Origin: Muscardinus avellanarius
Taxonomy: Eukaryota > Chordata > Mammalia > Rodentia > Gliridae
Direction of reading: 5' to 3'
Assembly (NCBI GenBank): GCA_963383645.1
Contig: OY726563.1
Span: forward strand, 40,599,831 to 40,663,830
Length of the DNA stretch: 64,000 nt
Positions 9,665 to 20,647 of the stretch are shown one piece after another (positions within the stretch are counted from its first letter, which is position 1; each line of letters opens with the position of its first letter). Both the position numbers and the translations under genes were made by a program. The notes below the pieces were generated by a model. It was not told the DNA's origin and did no database searches. It saw only the letters and a list, made by a program, of their open reading frames with translations.

Positions 9665-10056
9665 CCTTGCAAGTCTTTGAGATTGGAATTGGCAATTTTG
9701 CATGTGTTCATAGCATTATTTCTACTGTTGCATTCTTTATCAATCTGCCCCCCCATTCCCTAATCTCCCTGGTCCCTGCCCTGGAGTCTTTGCTCGCCTT
9801 TCTGACGCCGCCCTTGCTTCTGAATATCTTTCCAGCTTCCACATAAAAGAGAGAACATATATCTACTTGTCCTTTGGGACTGGCTGTACTCGGTATAACA
9901 TCCTCTAGTTTCACCCATTTTCCTGCAAATGGTCTAGTTTTGTTCTTTATGGCTGAGTAAAATCCCACTGTGTGTACCAACGTTTTGTGATCCATTCACC
10001 CACTGATGGACATCTAGGCTGCTTCTATAATTTGGCTATTGTAAATAGTGCTGCTA
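9665..10056 (-). mobile_element. L1 3' fragment, minus strand
   Basis: TTCTTTATGGCTGAGTAAAA, CCACTGATGGACATCTAGGC and TTTGGCTATTGTAAATAGTG are the reverse of the L1 ORF2 end. It continues for a few bases after the SINE at 10271. Confidence 0.85.
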
Positions 10057-10234
10057 GAGCCGGGCGTGGCGGCGCACGCTTGTAATCCCCGCGCTTGGGA
10101 GGCGGAGACAGGAGGATCGCGCAGGTTCGAAGCCAGCCGCGCTGGCGTAAGAGACCCTGTTTCAAAAATATAAAATAGATCTGGGAGCGTAGCCCGGAGG
10201 AAGAAGGGCTTCCAGGAACCCCAGTACCACCACC

Positions 10235-10270
<36 letters not shown>
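10057..10270 (+). repeat. Subfamily C SINE inside L1, (AAT)n tail
   Basis: GAGCCGGGCGTGGCGGCGCA to AGGAACCCCAGTACCACC, then (AAT)n. AAATAGTGCTGCTA flanks at 10043-10056 and 10271-10284. Confidence 0.92.
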
Positions 10271-10275
<5 letters not shown>

Positions 10276-10299
10276 GTGCTGCTATTACTAGTGGTCTTT

Positions 10300-10725
10300 T
10301 CCTTTATTTTTCATGATACTCAGGACTGAGCCCAGGGGCATTCTATCCCCTAGCTGCATCCCAACCCTATTTTATTTTTATTTTGAAGCAGGGTCTTGCT
10401 AGGTTAATGAGAGTCTCACTACTTGCTGAGGCTGTCCTGGAACCTGTATCCTCCTGTCTCAGCCTAACAAGTACTGAAATTATAAGTGTGTGCCATGCCC
10501 AGCTGGTGGTAATTTTTTTTTAGTGGTACTGGAGATTGAACCTATGGGCATTCTACCTCTGAGCTTCACTCCCAGGCCTATTTTTGATTCTTTATTTTGT
10601 ACCAGGGTCTCATTAAGTTGTGGAGGTCTTCACTTAAGTAGCTGAGGTTGGTCTTGAACCTGTGATCCTCCTGTCTCAGCCTCCTAAGTACTGGGATTGC
10701 AAGCGGGAGCCACCACGCCCGGCTC
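10300..10725 (-). repeat. Two minus SINEs before the HMGB1 3' UTR end
   Basis: Copies at about 10300-10502 and 10513-10725. The GGTGGTAATTTT between them and GGTATTTTCAA after the second derive from the HMGB1 3' UTR target. Confidence 0.85.
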
Positions 10726-10992
10726 ATGGTATTTTCAATAGCCACTGTCCTAGTTCAAGATGGGGGTTGAAAGTTGGCATGGAAACTTAAAGCAGGTTCT
10801 TGGTGCACGACACAAATTAGTTATATAGGGGGACAATAGTTTTTTCACCCTCAGTCGTCTCTGATGCAGCTTATATGAAATAATTGTTGTCCTGTTTACT
10901 GCATAGCCCCCTGCAATTGAAAAAAAGTTGCAGCTATTTTTGTTGAAATTCTGAGTGTTTTTAAGTAAATACAATTTTTTATTTTAAAAAAT
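10726..10992 (+). pseudogene. HMGB1 pseudogene, 3' UTR part 3 (end)
   Basis: GGTATTTTCAATAGCCACTG, TTGGCATGGAAACTTAAAGC, GATGCAGCTTATATGAAATA and AAGTAAATACAATTTTTTAT are the last about 260 bases of the HMGB1 3' UTR. They take up where part 2 stops, 8.2 kb away. A short A-run after 10980 may be the old poly(A) tail. Confidence 0.88.
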
Positions 10993-11406
10993 CAGGACAG
11001 GGCCAGGCATGGTGGTGCATGTTTGTAATCTCAGTATTTAGGAGGCTGAGACTGGAGGATTGTAGGTTTGAGGCCAGCCTCAGAAATTTAGGGATACTCT
11101 TTCAAAATAAAACAAAATAGCCGGGTGTGGTGGCACATGCTTGTAATCCCCGCGCTTGGAAGGCGGAGACAGGAGGATCATGCAGGTTTGAAGCCAGCCG
11201 CTCTGGCTTAAGAGACCCTGTTTCCAAACAAAAATATTTTTTAAAAAAAGGTCTGGGAGTGTAGCCCGGAGGTAGAAGGACTTCCAGGAACCCTAGTACC
11301 ACCAAAAAATAAAATAAAATAAAATAAAATAAAATAAAATAAAATAAAATAAAATAGATAAATAAATAAAATATATAGAACTCTTCCGGGTTCAATCTCT
11401 GTTACA

Positions 11407-11437
<31 letters not shown>

Positions 11438-11515
11438 GGCTGAGGGTGTAGCTCAGAGGTAGAATGCCCCTGGGTTCAATGCCAGGACCAGCCTCAGACA
11501 AAACAAAACGTATAC
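10993..11515 (+). repeat. Nested plus SINEs with AAAAT and AATA microsatellites
   Basis: An old left half (10998-11119), a subfamily C copy (11120-11307), (AAAAT)n (11308-11356), a partial right half (11373-11404), (AATA)n (11405-11437) and a further right half (11438-11490). Confidence 0.82.
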
Positions 11516-11519
11516 ATAG

Positions 11520-12536
11520 TGAGGAGGTAGAAGGAAATAGGCAGATAGGGAAGAGGCCTCGGTAGAAAAAAGTCAATTTCCTGAGAGGCGAGGAATACTA
11601 ACTTCCAAGGCTTTTGAGATCAGCTATTCCAAGGTTCAGAGATAAGGAGGACCAAAGCTTCACAAAATCATTTGGTTACTAATCAACAAACCCAGGAGAC
11701 ATCACTGGATTAAGTCTGAGACTCTTCAAAGGACTTGCAAATACCCTATGCAAATTCTGAGAGCTGCTTCCCAGAATTCCCAGGATCCCAAACTCACCAC
11801 AACCAAACAGAGGACACGCAGACATCGGGCAAAAGCTCAGACCGGCCACCAAATTGGGTTTTTCCCTCTCGGGGACCCCCTCCCCTTTTCGGGAGCTTTT
11901 CTCTCTCGCAGGTCGTGTTAGCCTTGAGAGAAGGCGGAGTGCAATGAAGGCATTTGGCCTGGGCTGCTCTCGGGTAGTGACCTGAAGGCCTCTGCTGGAC
12001 ATCAAGGCCGACCAGGGCCCCTAGGGGTGACCTACTCCTCTTTTTTGGCAGATCGCGTTGACTCTGGAAGAAAGCCACCTGTAATTGAAGGCATTTGGTT
12101 TGGGCAACTCTCAAGTATTGTCCTGAAGGCAGCTACTGGACACCAGAGCCCCAACAGCCCCTTAAGGGTGTTTGGCCAGTTTTCCCTATTCCTTTCTGGC
12201 AGATCGCGTGGATTCTGGAGGAAAGCAGCCTGTAATTGAAGGCATTCAGCTTGGGCTACTCCCAAGTAATGTCCTGAAGGCAGATGCTGGACCCCAAAGT
12301 TCCGACCGCCCCTTTGGGGTGTTCAGCCATCTTTCCTTATTCCCTGCTGCTTCCAATAAACCATTTACTCCCCTTCCTGCGGTCTGCGGGTGTCATTCTT
12401 CGCTCACCGTAGACAAGAACCCGGTAAGGAAATGCCGGGTTTCTTCTCAAACTCCGTTTCATCTTTGAAACACCAAGTTTCTTCTCACGAACCCCCGTTT
12501 CATCTTGGAGGCTCAGAAGAAGCCCCCCCCGTTTCA
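11520..12536 (+). mobile_element. Solo LTR, class I ERV-like, copy A
   Basis: TGAGGAGGTAG to CCCGTTTCA, flanked by the 4-bp duplication ATAG (11516-11519, 12537-12540). It holds three imperfect repeats of about 145 bp beginning GCAG(A/G)TCG(C/T)GT near 11908, 12049 and 12199. The poly(A) signal AATAAA is at 12355-12360, followed by GTCATTCTTCGCTCACCG typical of gammaretroviral R/U5. A minus-strand relative lies at 53922-54892. Confidence 0.85.
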
Positions 12537-12699
12537 ATAGGACCTTCATCAAACACGCTCTTCCTGAATACTATGCGCCACCATTTCCTTCTGTATTCCA
12601 GAATTGAATCCTTATGACCTGGATCTAGTCACTTCCCCAAATTTGAATACATAAGGCAAGCGCGAACTGCAGTCTGACCCAGTATACCTCAAAAGAATG

Positions 12700-12844
12700 T
12701 CTTGCAGCTGGGTGTGGTGGACAGCCTCAGCAATTTAGTGAGACCTTCAGGCACCTAGCAAAATCCCGGTTCAAAACAAAAACTGAAAAGAGAGCTTAGG
12801 GTATAGCTCAGAGGTAGCCTGTTGCACGCACGTGTACGCACATG

Positions 12845-12885
<41 letters not shown>

Positions 12886-12892
12886 ATCCATT
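12700..12892 (+). repeat. Deleted plus SINE with (CA)n
   Basis: GCTGGGTGTGGTGGACAGCC shows an internal deletion, the right half is GGGTATAGCTCAGAGG, and a (CG/CA)n run follows to 12882. The AT-rich 12893-13045 shows nothing recognisable. Confidence 0.75.
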
Positions 12893-13045
12893 TTATCATA
12901 TTCAACCTTTTCATTTTGAGTATTTCCATTCTAAATCAGATACAGTTGTATTTCCTTTATCTATCCAATCTAAGATTCTCCATCATTATTGGGCCAGTTA
13001 GTAATTTATATTCCATGTAATCCTGTGGTTTTATTTCTAGATTGG

Positions 13046-13920
13046 TCTTTTTTTTTTCTTTTTTGCTACTGGGAATTGAACCCAGGGCCATTCTACCTCC
13101 AGACTACATCTCAGATCTTTTAATTCTTTAAATTTTGAAACACTAAGTCAAACTAAGTTGCTGAGAACCTTGTTAAATTGCCAAAGCTGTCCTCAAATCT
13201 GTGATCCTCCTGTTTCAGCCTCCCAAGTACTGGTGTTACGGATTGAGGGAGTATGGTTTGGGGAAACTGTTCACTGGGGACCCCTGCTAGAGTCCCAGAC
13301 ACACTTTCCCCCAATCCATAACAAAAGCCAAAACGACCAAAAACAGAAAATCACCGCGGGTTCTTGTCCTAAACTAAGAATAAATATGCATAGCTTGGAC
13401 AGTTGTTGAAGATTTAAAGAAGTTTATTAGAAAGATAAAAATACAGAAAATAGAAATACAGCCCCAAAATGGCATGGGTGGGGGGTGACTCGAAATGAAT
13501 ACACCAAAGGAATTACACGTGGACTTAGCCTTTTATACCCATGACCTCCATCTTGTTTGCGTGACTCTGAGATGGGTGTCCCTGTAAGGTACCTCCCCCA
13601 ATAAGGTGTGGCGAGGTGTCTCCTTTCATGAAGGTCAACCCCTCCTACCATCTTAGCTGGCTTATCATGTAGATCTGTCTTTAGAGAAAGGCCCAGTTCT
13701 CCTCTCCTATTGACTTGCTAATTACATTTAGCTAAGTCAATCTAAGTTTCAGTAGCTGTTTGCTTCCTGACCAAAGCCAAGCCTTTCTCTCTTCAGGTCT
13801 GCCGCCATTGTGACACAATTATTTTTGAAATATATTAATAATCAGAGCTTTTCCAAATCTTCCTAGGCCGTTCCCAATACTGGTGCGCTGGGATTACAGG
13901 CATGCGTCACTACATCCAAC
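13046..13920 (-). repeat. Minus SINE split by a solo LTR
   Basis: The right half and part of the left half lie at 13046-13235; the rest (CGCTGGGATTACAGGCATGC) resumes at 13886. Confidence 0.85.
13236..13877 (-). mobile_element. Solo LTR, minus strand, class II-like
   Basis: It is flanked by TACTGGTG at 13228-13235 and 13878-13885. On the minus strand TATAAAA (13531-13537) precedes AATAAA (13423-13428), the order of an LTR. The minus-strand start TATTGGGAACGGCCTAGG resembles IAP-type LTR starts. No internal region is attached. Confidence 0.75.
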
Positions 13921-13925
13921 TTCAC

Positions 13926-14148
13926 ATATTTCTTTCTTTCTTTTTCTTTTCAGTACTGGGGATTGAACCCAGAGGCATTCTACCTCCATGTTACACCCCC
14001 AGACCTATTTATTTTTATTTTGAAACAGGGTCTTGCTAGGTTGATGAGAGTCTCACTACTCGCTGAGGCTCTCTTTGAACCCACAATTCTCCTGTCTCAG
14101 CCTCCCAAGCACTGGGATTACTGGCATACATCACCCCGCCCAGCTGGG
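13926..14148 (-). repeat. Minus SINE, old type
   Basis: CAGTACTGGGGATTGAACCC to CACCCCGCCCAGC, with an intact tRNA-type B box in reverse. Confidence 0.85.
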
Positions 14149-14171
14149 CCAACTGTATATTAAAAATGACT

Positions 14172-14612
14172 GAAGCTGGGCATGGTGGTTCACTTTTTTT
14201 TTTTTTTTTTGGTGGTACTGGGGGTGGAACCCAGAGGGTTTCTACCTCCGGGCTATACTCCCAGACCTATTTTATATTTTATTTTGAAACAGGGTTTCAC
14301 TAAGTAGCTGAGGCTCGCTTCAAACCCGTGCGATCCTCTTGTCTCAGCCTCCCAAGTGGGGGGATTACAAGTGTGTGCCACCACGCCCGGCTGATGGTTC
14401 ATGCTTGTAATCCCAGTACTTGGGACACTGAGACAGGAGGACCGTGAGTTCACAGACAGCCTCAGCTACTTAGTGAGGCCCTCTGCAAGTTAGTGAGACC
14501 CTGTTTCAAAAGAAAGAATAAAAAATAGGGCTAGGGGTGTATCTTGGAGGTAGAATGACTTGAATTCAATCCCCAGTTCTACAATAAAAATAAATTAAAA
14601 AATGTGTGTATG
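14172..14612 (+). repeat. Plus SINE interrupted by a minus subfamily B SINE
   Basis: The outer plus copy starts AGCTGGGCATGGTGGTTCA and resumes at about 14393 (TGGTTCATGCTTGTAATCCC). The inner minus copy occupies about 14194-14392 (GGTGGTACTGGGGGTGGAAC...). Confidence 0.85.
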
Positions 14613-15000
14613 AATAAATGAATGAATGAATGAATGAATGAATGGGCTGGGGGTATAACTCAGAGGTAGAATACTCCTGGATCCAATCCCCTGTACCAAA
14701 AAATTAAAAATTATAAAAAGCCAGGCATGGTGGCACGCACTTATAATCCTAGTATTTGGGAGGCTGAGACAGAAGGATTGCAGGTTTGAGGACAGCCTCA
14801 GCAAGTAGTGAGGCTTTCATCAACCTAGCAAGACCCTGTTTCAAATAAAAATAAAATAGAACTGAGGGTGTAGCTTGGAGGTGCAATGCCCCTGGGTTCA
14901 ATCCCCAGGAGCTAACACACACTCAAAGGGCTGGGGATATAGCTTGGAGGTAGAATGTTCCTGGTTTCAATCCCCAACACAACACAACAACGAAACAAAA
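14613..15000 (+). repeat. (GAAT)n, lone right halves and an old plus SINE
   Basis: (TGAA)n at 14613-14644, a right half at 14645-14700, a dimer at 14717-14912, and a right half at 14927-14985. Confidence 0.8.
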
Positions 15001-15146
15001 TTAAAAAATGTTTTCCATCTTAATGTGTCCTGGATCAGAACTTGATGTACAAAATGGAATGGGTGGGAGAGAAGTCCTGCAGGGGCCTGGGTCAGTGGGG
15101 CTAGGTCTCTGGGTGGCCTACGACATAGGGCAGAAATAGCAACCAC

Positions 15147-15391
15147 AGCCCTGTGTGGTGGCGCACGCTTGTAATCCCCGCGCTTGGGAGGCGGAGACAG
15201 GAGGATTGTGCTGGTTCGAAGTCAGCCACGCTGGCTTAAGAGACCCTGTTTCCAAATAAAAATGTAAAAATAGGTCTGGGAGTGTAGCCCGGAGGTAGAA
15301 GGGCTTCCAGGAACCCCAGTACCACCAAAAAGAAAAGAGAAGAAAAGAAAAGAAAGAAAAAAGAAAGGAAGGAAGGAAGGAAGGAAGGAAA
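15147..15391 (+). repeat. Subfamily C SINE with GAAA/GGAA tail
   Basis: GTGTGGTGGCGCACGCTTGT to CCAGGAACCCCAGTACCACC, then AAAGA and GGAA runs to 15391. The 15001-15146 stretch before it shows nothing recognisable. Confidence 0.88.
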
Positions 15392-15775
15392 TAGCAGCCA
15401 CAGACAGTTAGTTGTGCAGAGAAAGAAGGAACGCGTCCCCCTGGGCCTCCTGGGCCCACGGGCTCTGGTGTAGGCGGGGTCTGATTTTCTCCAGCCTGGC
15501 TGCCAGGAAAAGGAAGTAGGAGAGACAAAGGTCCAGCCCTCCCTCCGGCGCCTGAGTCCCAGCCAGATCCTGACTCATCCTTCCATTCGGCCCAGTCACA
15601 GTGACGAGGTGGAAGAGAAGGGCCACGTCAAGTGCTGAGAGCAGGAGATGACCGCACTGTCCAGGGCGGCGGAGTGGGGGGAATCGAGTCCGGGAGCTTC
15701 CCCTTCTCACCTCCACTGCCCCAGCGGCCAGGTCTGCCCCGCCTCTCAGAGAGCCCAGTAGTTGGCATTTTTACA
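15392..15775. other. Low-repeat block
   Basis: Moderately GC-rich, apparently single-copy DNA. No reading frame or splice pair that I would call an exon, and no family recognised. Confidence 0.4.
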
Positions 15776-15780
15776 TGGAG

Positions 15781-15829
<49 letters not shown>

Positions 15830-16204
15830 CCTGGGGATTGAACCCAGAGGCATCCGACCTCAGAGCTACACCCTCAGGTCTTTATATTTGGCAGAGTCTC
15901 ACCAGGTTACTGAGCCTCAAAACCTGCGATCCTTCTGTCTCAGTTGCCCAAGTATTGGGGTTACAGGTATGTGCCACCATGCCTGGTCTTATTTTTCACT
16001 TTTTTTTGAGGGTCTGGGGATGGAACCCAGGGGCATTCGACGTCTGAGCTACACCCCCTGCCCTATTTTTATTCTTTATTTTGAAACAGGGTCTCACTGA
16101 GTTGCAGAGGGCCTCACTAAGTAGCTGAGGCTGTCGGTGAATTGTCATCCTCCCATCTCAGCCTCCCGAATGCTGGGATTACAGGCATGGGCCACCACGC
16201 CCGG
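15776..16204 (-). repeat. Two minus SINEs, first with (TG)n
   Basis: (TG)n at 15782-15828 leads into an old copy to 15988. A subfamily A copy follows (16002-16203) with TTATTTTTCACTT on both sides. Confidence 0.85.
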
Positions 16205-16274
16205 TCTTATTTTTCACTTCTTAATAGTATATGGATTCATTTACCCATGCTATTACAAAGTTTTACGTTTTTAA

Positions 16275-16955
16275 TATTTTTTGTCGTACTGGGAATGGAA
16301 CCCAGGGGCTACCTCGGAGGTACACTTCCAGCCCTATTTTTTTTTATTATTATTCTTTATTTTGAAACAGGGTCTCACTGAGTTGCAGAAGGCCTCACTA
16401 AGTAGCTGAGGCTGTCCGCGAACCGCGATCCTCCTGTCTCAGCTTCCCAAGTACTGGGATTACAAGTGTGCATCACCATGGCCAGTATTATTTAATATTT
16501 TAACTAGTCTCTTAATTTCCTTCCTTCCTTTATATCTTCCTTCCTCCCTCTTTTTCTTTCTTTCCTATGTACGAGTACTACGGATTGCACCCAGGGGCAT
16601 TCTACCTCTGAGCTACACCCCCAGCCCTATTTTATTTTTTTATTTTGAAACAGGGTCAAAGTTACTGCCTATTGCTGTTCTTGAACCTGGGATCCTCCCA
16701 TCTCAGCCTCCCAGGTAATGGGATTATAGGCATGTGCACAGTGGCACCCTACTGGATTTCCTTAATTTCTTACTTCAAATTTTTCCTTTTTTTTTTTTTT
16801 TTGTACAAGGGATTGAACTCTATCTCCAAGACCCTGTTTTGAATTAGAGTCTCCCTAGGTTACTGAGAATCTTGCTTAATTGCTGACGCTGTTCTTCATC
16901 CTCTGGTCTCAGCTTCCCAAGCACTGGGGATTACAGGCGTGCGCCACCACACATG
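16275..16955 (-). repeat. Three minus SINEs
   Basis: Copies at about 16275-16487, 16560-16745 and 16785-16955; the last two are old and diverged. Confidence 0.8.
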
Positions 16956-16956
16956 T

Positions 16957-17208
16957 GGCCAGCCTCGGCTACTTAGTGCAGCCCTTTGCAACTCAGTGAG
17001 ACCCTGTTTCAAAATAAAGGATAAGCCCGGCTGTGGTGGCGCACGCTTGTAATCCCCGCGCTTGGGAGGCGGAGACAGGAGGATCGCACAGGTTCGAAGC
17101 CAGCCGCGCTGGCTTAAGAGACCCTGTTTCCAAATTTAAAAATATAAAAATAGGTCTGGGAGTGTAGCCTGGAGGTAGAAGAATTTCCAGGAACCCCAGT
17201 ATCACAAA

Positions 17209-17260
<52 letters not shown>

Positions 17261-17335
17261 AAAAAAACAAAATAAGGCTGGGGGTGTAGCTTAGAGGTAT
17301 ATTGCTTCCTAGGTTCAAACCCCAGTACCACAAAT
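16957..17335 (+). repeat. Plus SINE interrupted by subfamily C copy, (GAAA)n
   Basis: The outer left half lies at 16957-17023 and its right half at 17275-17335. The inner subfamily C copy is at 17024-17211, followed by (GAAA)n to 17262. Confidence 0.85.
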
Positions 17336-18082
17336 AAATAATGTTTATTTATTCAAAATGATTTCCTTTACAAAACCAATAATGGTTGGGTAAATACCTT
17401 TAAACACACACCTTTGTCGATCTGTCAGAGGTTGAGGATGGAGGAAAGATGGAGGAGATGGGGAGGCAGAGAGGGAAGAGGCATGGAGGCGCCCTCCCTG
17501 ACAGCCGCCCGCTGCGGAGCGCGCGGGCCTGCGCTCGGCGGTCTTTGGCGCCCCCTGCCGTTCACGCCGCGACTCGCGCGACCGCCGGCTCAGCCCCCTC
17601 TCGCCTCCACCCCCGCCTCCATTTTGCTTCTCAGCACCTTTCACCGCGCCCGGGAGTGCGCCGGCGGAGGCGGGCGGGGGACGGGACAGCCGGCGAGGGA
17701 GACGCCGGCTGGGGCGAGAGGGGGCTCGCCTGGAACTGTGGCCGGGACCCGCCCCAGCCCCAGCGGCCTCTTGCGGCTTCTGGTCACTAGCTCCCTGCGC
17801 TTTGGGGTGGAGGTGCCAGAAACAACAGAACCCAGCGGGGTGTGGTGTAGCATGCCTGTAATCCCAGGACCCCAGAAATACCCAAGGCTGTCACCTGGAG
17901 ATGGAGGGGCAGCTGTCCAGGAGCCGGCAGAGGGGCTAACAAGGCAGAGAGGTAATCGGAAGCAGCCAGTACGCATCTGGGGGTGCACATCTGAGGGGCT
18001 CCACAGCTTAGGCTGCCTAGAATCCGCACCCCCACGCACGCACACTTACCCCCTCCTCTTCTTCAGGATAACCTCAAATCCA
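17336..18082. other. SINE-free DNA around the CpG block
   Basis: Low-repeat sequence flanking the CpG block. A fragment CATGCCTGTAATCCCAGGAC near 17850 is a short SINE remnant. Frames that stay open here owe it to GC content. Confidence 0.4.
17490..17800. promoter_or_regulatory. Isolated CpG-rich block, candidate promoter
   Basis: This is one of the most CpG-dense stretches outside the ERV copies and the ARAF promoter (for example GCGGAGCGCGCGGGCCTGCG). It has a CTCF-like GGCGCCCCCTGCCG at 17547-17560, GC boxes (GGCGGGCGGGGG near 17668) and, on the minus strand, AAAATGGAGGCGG. It is SINE-free. No exon can be proved. In human the gene left of ARAF is ZNF41 on the opposite strand, so a minus-strand promoter is possible. 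Confidence 0.5.
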
Positions 18083-18304
18083 GCCGGGCATAGTGGTTCA
18101 TGCCTGTAATTCCAGTACCTGGGAGGCGGAGACAGGAGGGTCGCAGGTTCAAAGCCAATCGCAGCAATTTAGCGAGACAGTCAGCAACTTGGCAAGATCC
18201 TGTTTCAAATCCCCAGTACCACACAAAAAATAGGGTTAGGGGTGTGCCTTGGAGGTAGAAAGCCCCTGGGTTCCATCCCCAGTACCACAGAAAGAAAAAG
18301 AAAG

Positions 18305-18362
<58 letters not shown>

Positions 18363-18728
18363 GCAGGCCCGGGCATGGTGGCGCACACTTGTAATCCAGG
18401 CGCTTGGGAGGCTGAGACAGGAGGATCTCACGGGTTCGAAGCCAGCCTCAGCTACTGAGTGAGGCTCTCAGCAACTTGGTGAGACCCTGTTTCCAAATAA
18501 AATAGAAAATAGGTCTGGGAGTATAGCCCGGAGGTAGAAAGCCTCTGGGTTCCACCTCCAGTACCACCAAAAAAAATTTAAAAAAAGAAAGGAAGGAAAG
18601 AAGAAAGAAAGAAAGAAAATGGATGGGCTGGGGATGTGGCTCAGAGGTAGAATGCCCCTTGACTCAACTCCTCAGTAGCACCACCGAAAGAAAGAAAGAA
18701 AAGAAGAGAAGGAAGAAAGAAAGAATAA
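18083..18728 (+). repeat. Plus SINE tract with (GAAA)n runs
   Basis: An old copy with an internal gap (18083-18290) and (GAAA)n tail to 18361, a subfamily B copy (18365-18575) with A/GAAA tail to 18618, and a lone right half (18625-18685). Confidence 0.82.
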
Positions 18729-19089
18729 CCTCAAATCCAACCAGAGCTCCTAACCACAGGGCATTTCTTATTCCCCCGCAGGCAGAGTTAATGCGTTTGG
18801 GTCAAGGAGGGAGCTCATTGACCCTCCACAAGCTAGCATTCCCTCTCCTGCACCTGCTTGGGCCAGGCCTTCTCTGAGGCCTCCCAGACTAGGGACTGTC
18901 ACTGTGGGTGTCCCAGGAGGCACGGTCCTTGAGAAACACAGCAGGAAACCATTTTTAAACATGTCAGATATTGAGACCCAGAGATTTGTGTAGGAAACCA
19001 AGGGCTACACATTCAAGGGAGAATGCAGGCACTTTCTAGAGGGGGAAGATGCTTTGGGGGTTCTCAGGCTTTTCTTTTAAAAGAAACTT
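18729..19089. other. Low-repeat block
   Basis: Nothing recognised; no supported reading frame. Confidence 0.4.
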
Positions 19090-19312
19090 GAAGTCGGGCG
19101 TGGTGGCGCACGCTTGTAATCCCAGCATTCGTGAGGCTGAGACCTGGAGGATCGCAGTTCGCACACAGCCTCAGCTACTTAGTGAGGCCCTCTGTGACTC
19201 AGTGAGACCTGGTTTCAAAATAAAGAATAAAAAATAGGGCAGGGGGTGTAGCTCGGAGGTCGAATGCCCCTGGGTTCCACCCCCAGACCCGCAAAAAAAA
19301 AAAAAAAAGAAA
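19090..19312 (+). repeat. Subfamily A SINE
   Basis: AGTCGGGCGTGGTGGCGCAC to CACCCCCAGACCCGC plus poly(A); AAAAGAAACTTG flanks both ends. Confidence 0.9.
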
Positions 19313-19785
19313 CTTGGTGAGGGGTGGGCACGGGAAAGTGTGTGGTGATGACATTAGTGTGGTCATCACAAGAAGGCTTGGAAGGGTCTGGTAATTCCCA
19401 GGATCCTTAGGCTGACGTCTTCTCTCCATTACCTGATCAATCAAGTTGGGAAAGTACTCTACATTATAGTTTCTGGGCAAGCCCCCTGTATTATAGGTTT
19501 TACATCTCCGTTTGCACAACCTATTCTAAAAATACATGTGTTAATGTTACTCAACAGTGTGCAGGGCAATTTTCACAAATGGGTGAATTTCTAGTAACAA
19601 AGTAACTGGGTGAAGATTTGTGTATTTTCTAGAAATTTGAGTGTGACAGACCTGGGAGAAAGAACTGGCTTGGGAAGGGAAGGGACAAAGAACTGATGAG
19701 GCTGGCCTCGAGCCTGCGATCCTCCTTTCACAGCTTCCTAAGTACTGGGATTGCAGGTGTGCACCACCACACCTGGCTGGGTCTT
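19313..19785. other. Low-repeat block with one minus SINE scrap
   Basis: Single-copy-like DNA to 19696, then a minus SINE left-half fragment (19697-19783, GATGAGGCTGGCCTCGAGCC to CACCTGGC). Confidence 0.55.
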
Positions 19786-19862
19786 AATTTCTTCGTGGTG
19801 GACTCCAAGACAAAGGTCGGGAAATTAAATTAACAACTGCCGTTTCTGTAGCTGTCTTTGGG

Positions 19863-20463
19863 TGTGGAGATTCCTCTCCAGAACTTGGGAGGGAGAAACC
19901 TGAAATGACGGACCCGGATAATTGCCTCTCGTGCAACTGACAAAATTTATTCTCTAAAACTAGGTTTTTATACCCTTTTCCAATTAGGTTGATCATCAGA
20001 TCCTAGTAGAAAAGAGTAAACATTGCCGGGTGTGGTGGCGCAAGCTTGTAATCCCCGCGCTTGGGAGGCGGAGACAGGAGGATCGCGCTGGTTCAGAGCC
20101 AGCCTCACTGGCTTAAGAGACCCTGTTTCCAAATTTTAAAAAGTATAAAATAGGTCTGGGAGTGTAGCCCGGAGGTAGAAGGGCTTCCGGGAACCCCAGT
20201 ACCACCAAAAAAAGAAAATAGAAAAGAGTAAACACCAAAGTATAATAGTAGGGTGGTAAGTGAAGGACATGTAAATCACTAAGATATAATCGTAAGCAAG
20301 ACAAAAAGAAGACCTGTGACATCACAGGTCTTGTGATTAAGATCAGCCCCCTGCCCTCACTGGTGGGCCTTAGAGGAGTTACACCCAGAGTTCTGGAGGA
20401 TTCGACCTTTCATAGAATCTCCTTTAACTCTTTCGGAACCTTTCGTTCCTCAGGCTTCATCCA
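19863..20463 (-). mobile_element. Class II ERV-like LTR, copy 1 (minus)
   Basis: The plus strand starts TGTGGAGATTCC and runs to about GGCTTCATCCA. On the minus strand TATAAAAA (19965-19972) precedes AATAAA (19946-19951). The same family is at 39082-39688. AAGACCTGTGACATCACAGG (about 20310-20329) contains a CRE-like TGACATCA shared as TGACTTCA in the other copy. A SINE splits it. Confidence 0.78.
20024..20220 (+). repeat. Subfamily C SINE in the LTR
   Basis: GCCGGGTGTGGTGGCGCAAG to GGAACCCCAGTACCACC. AGAAAAGAGTAAAC flanks both ends. Confidence 0.9.
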
Positions 20464-20599
20464 GGTCCTCCGTCATTTGGGGAAGAGGAGCTTTAATTTT
20501 CATGGCCTGCTTTGAGGAAGAGGGATTCTCATTTCTATGGCTAACCTTGAGAGAAGAATGAGGGGTGAGAGAAAGGGAAGCGGCTTCTAGACCTTCACC

Positions 20600-20605
20600 T
20601 TGGAG

Positions 20606-20647
<42 letters not shown>

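Noticed and set aside
17414..18109. 231-codon frame over the CpG block
   Set aside because: Stop-poor because of GC content, no recognisable domain, and overlapping frames on the other strand are similarly long.
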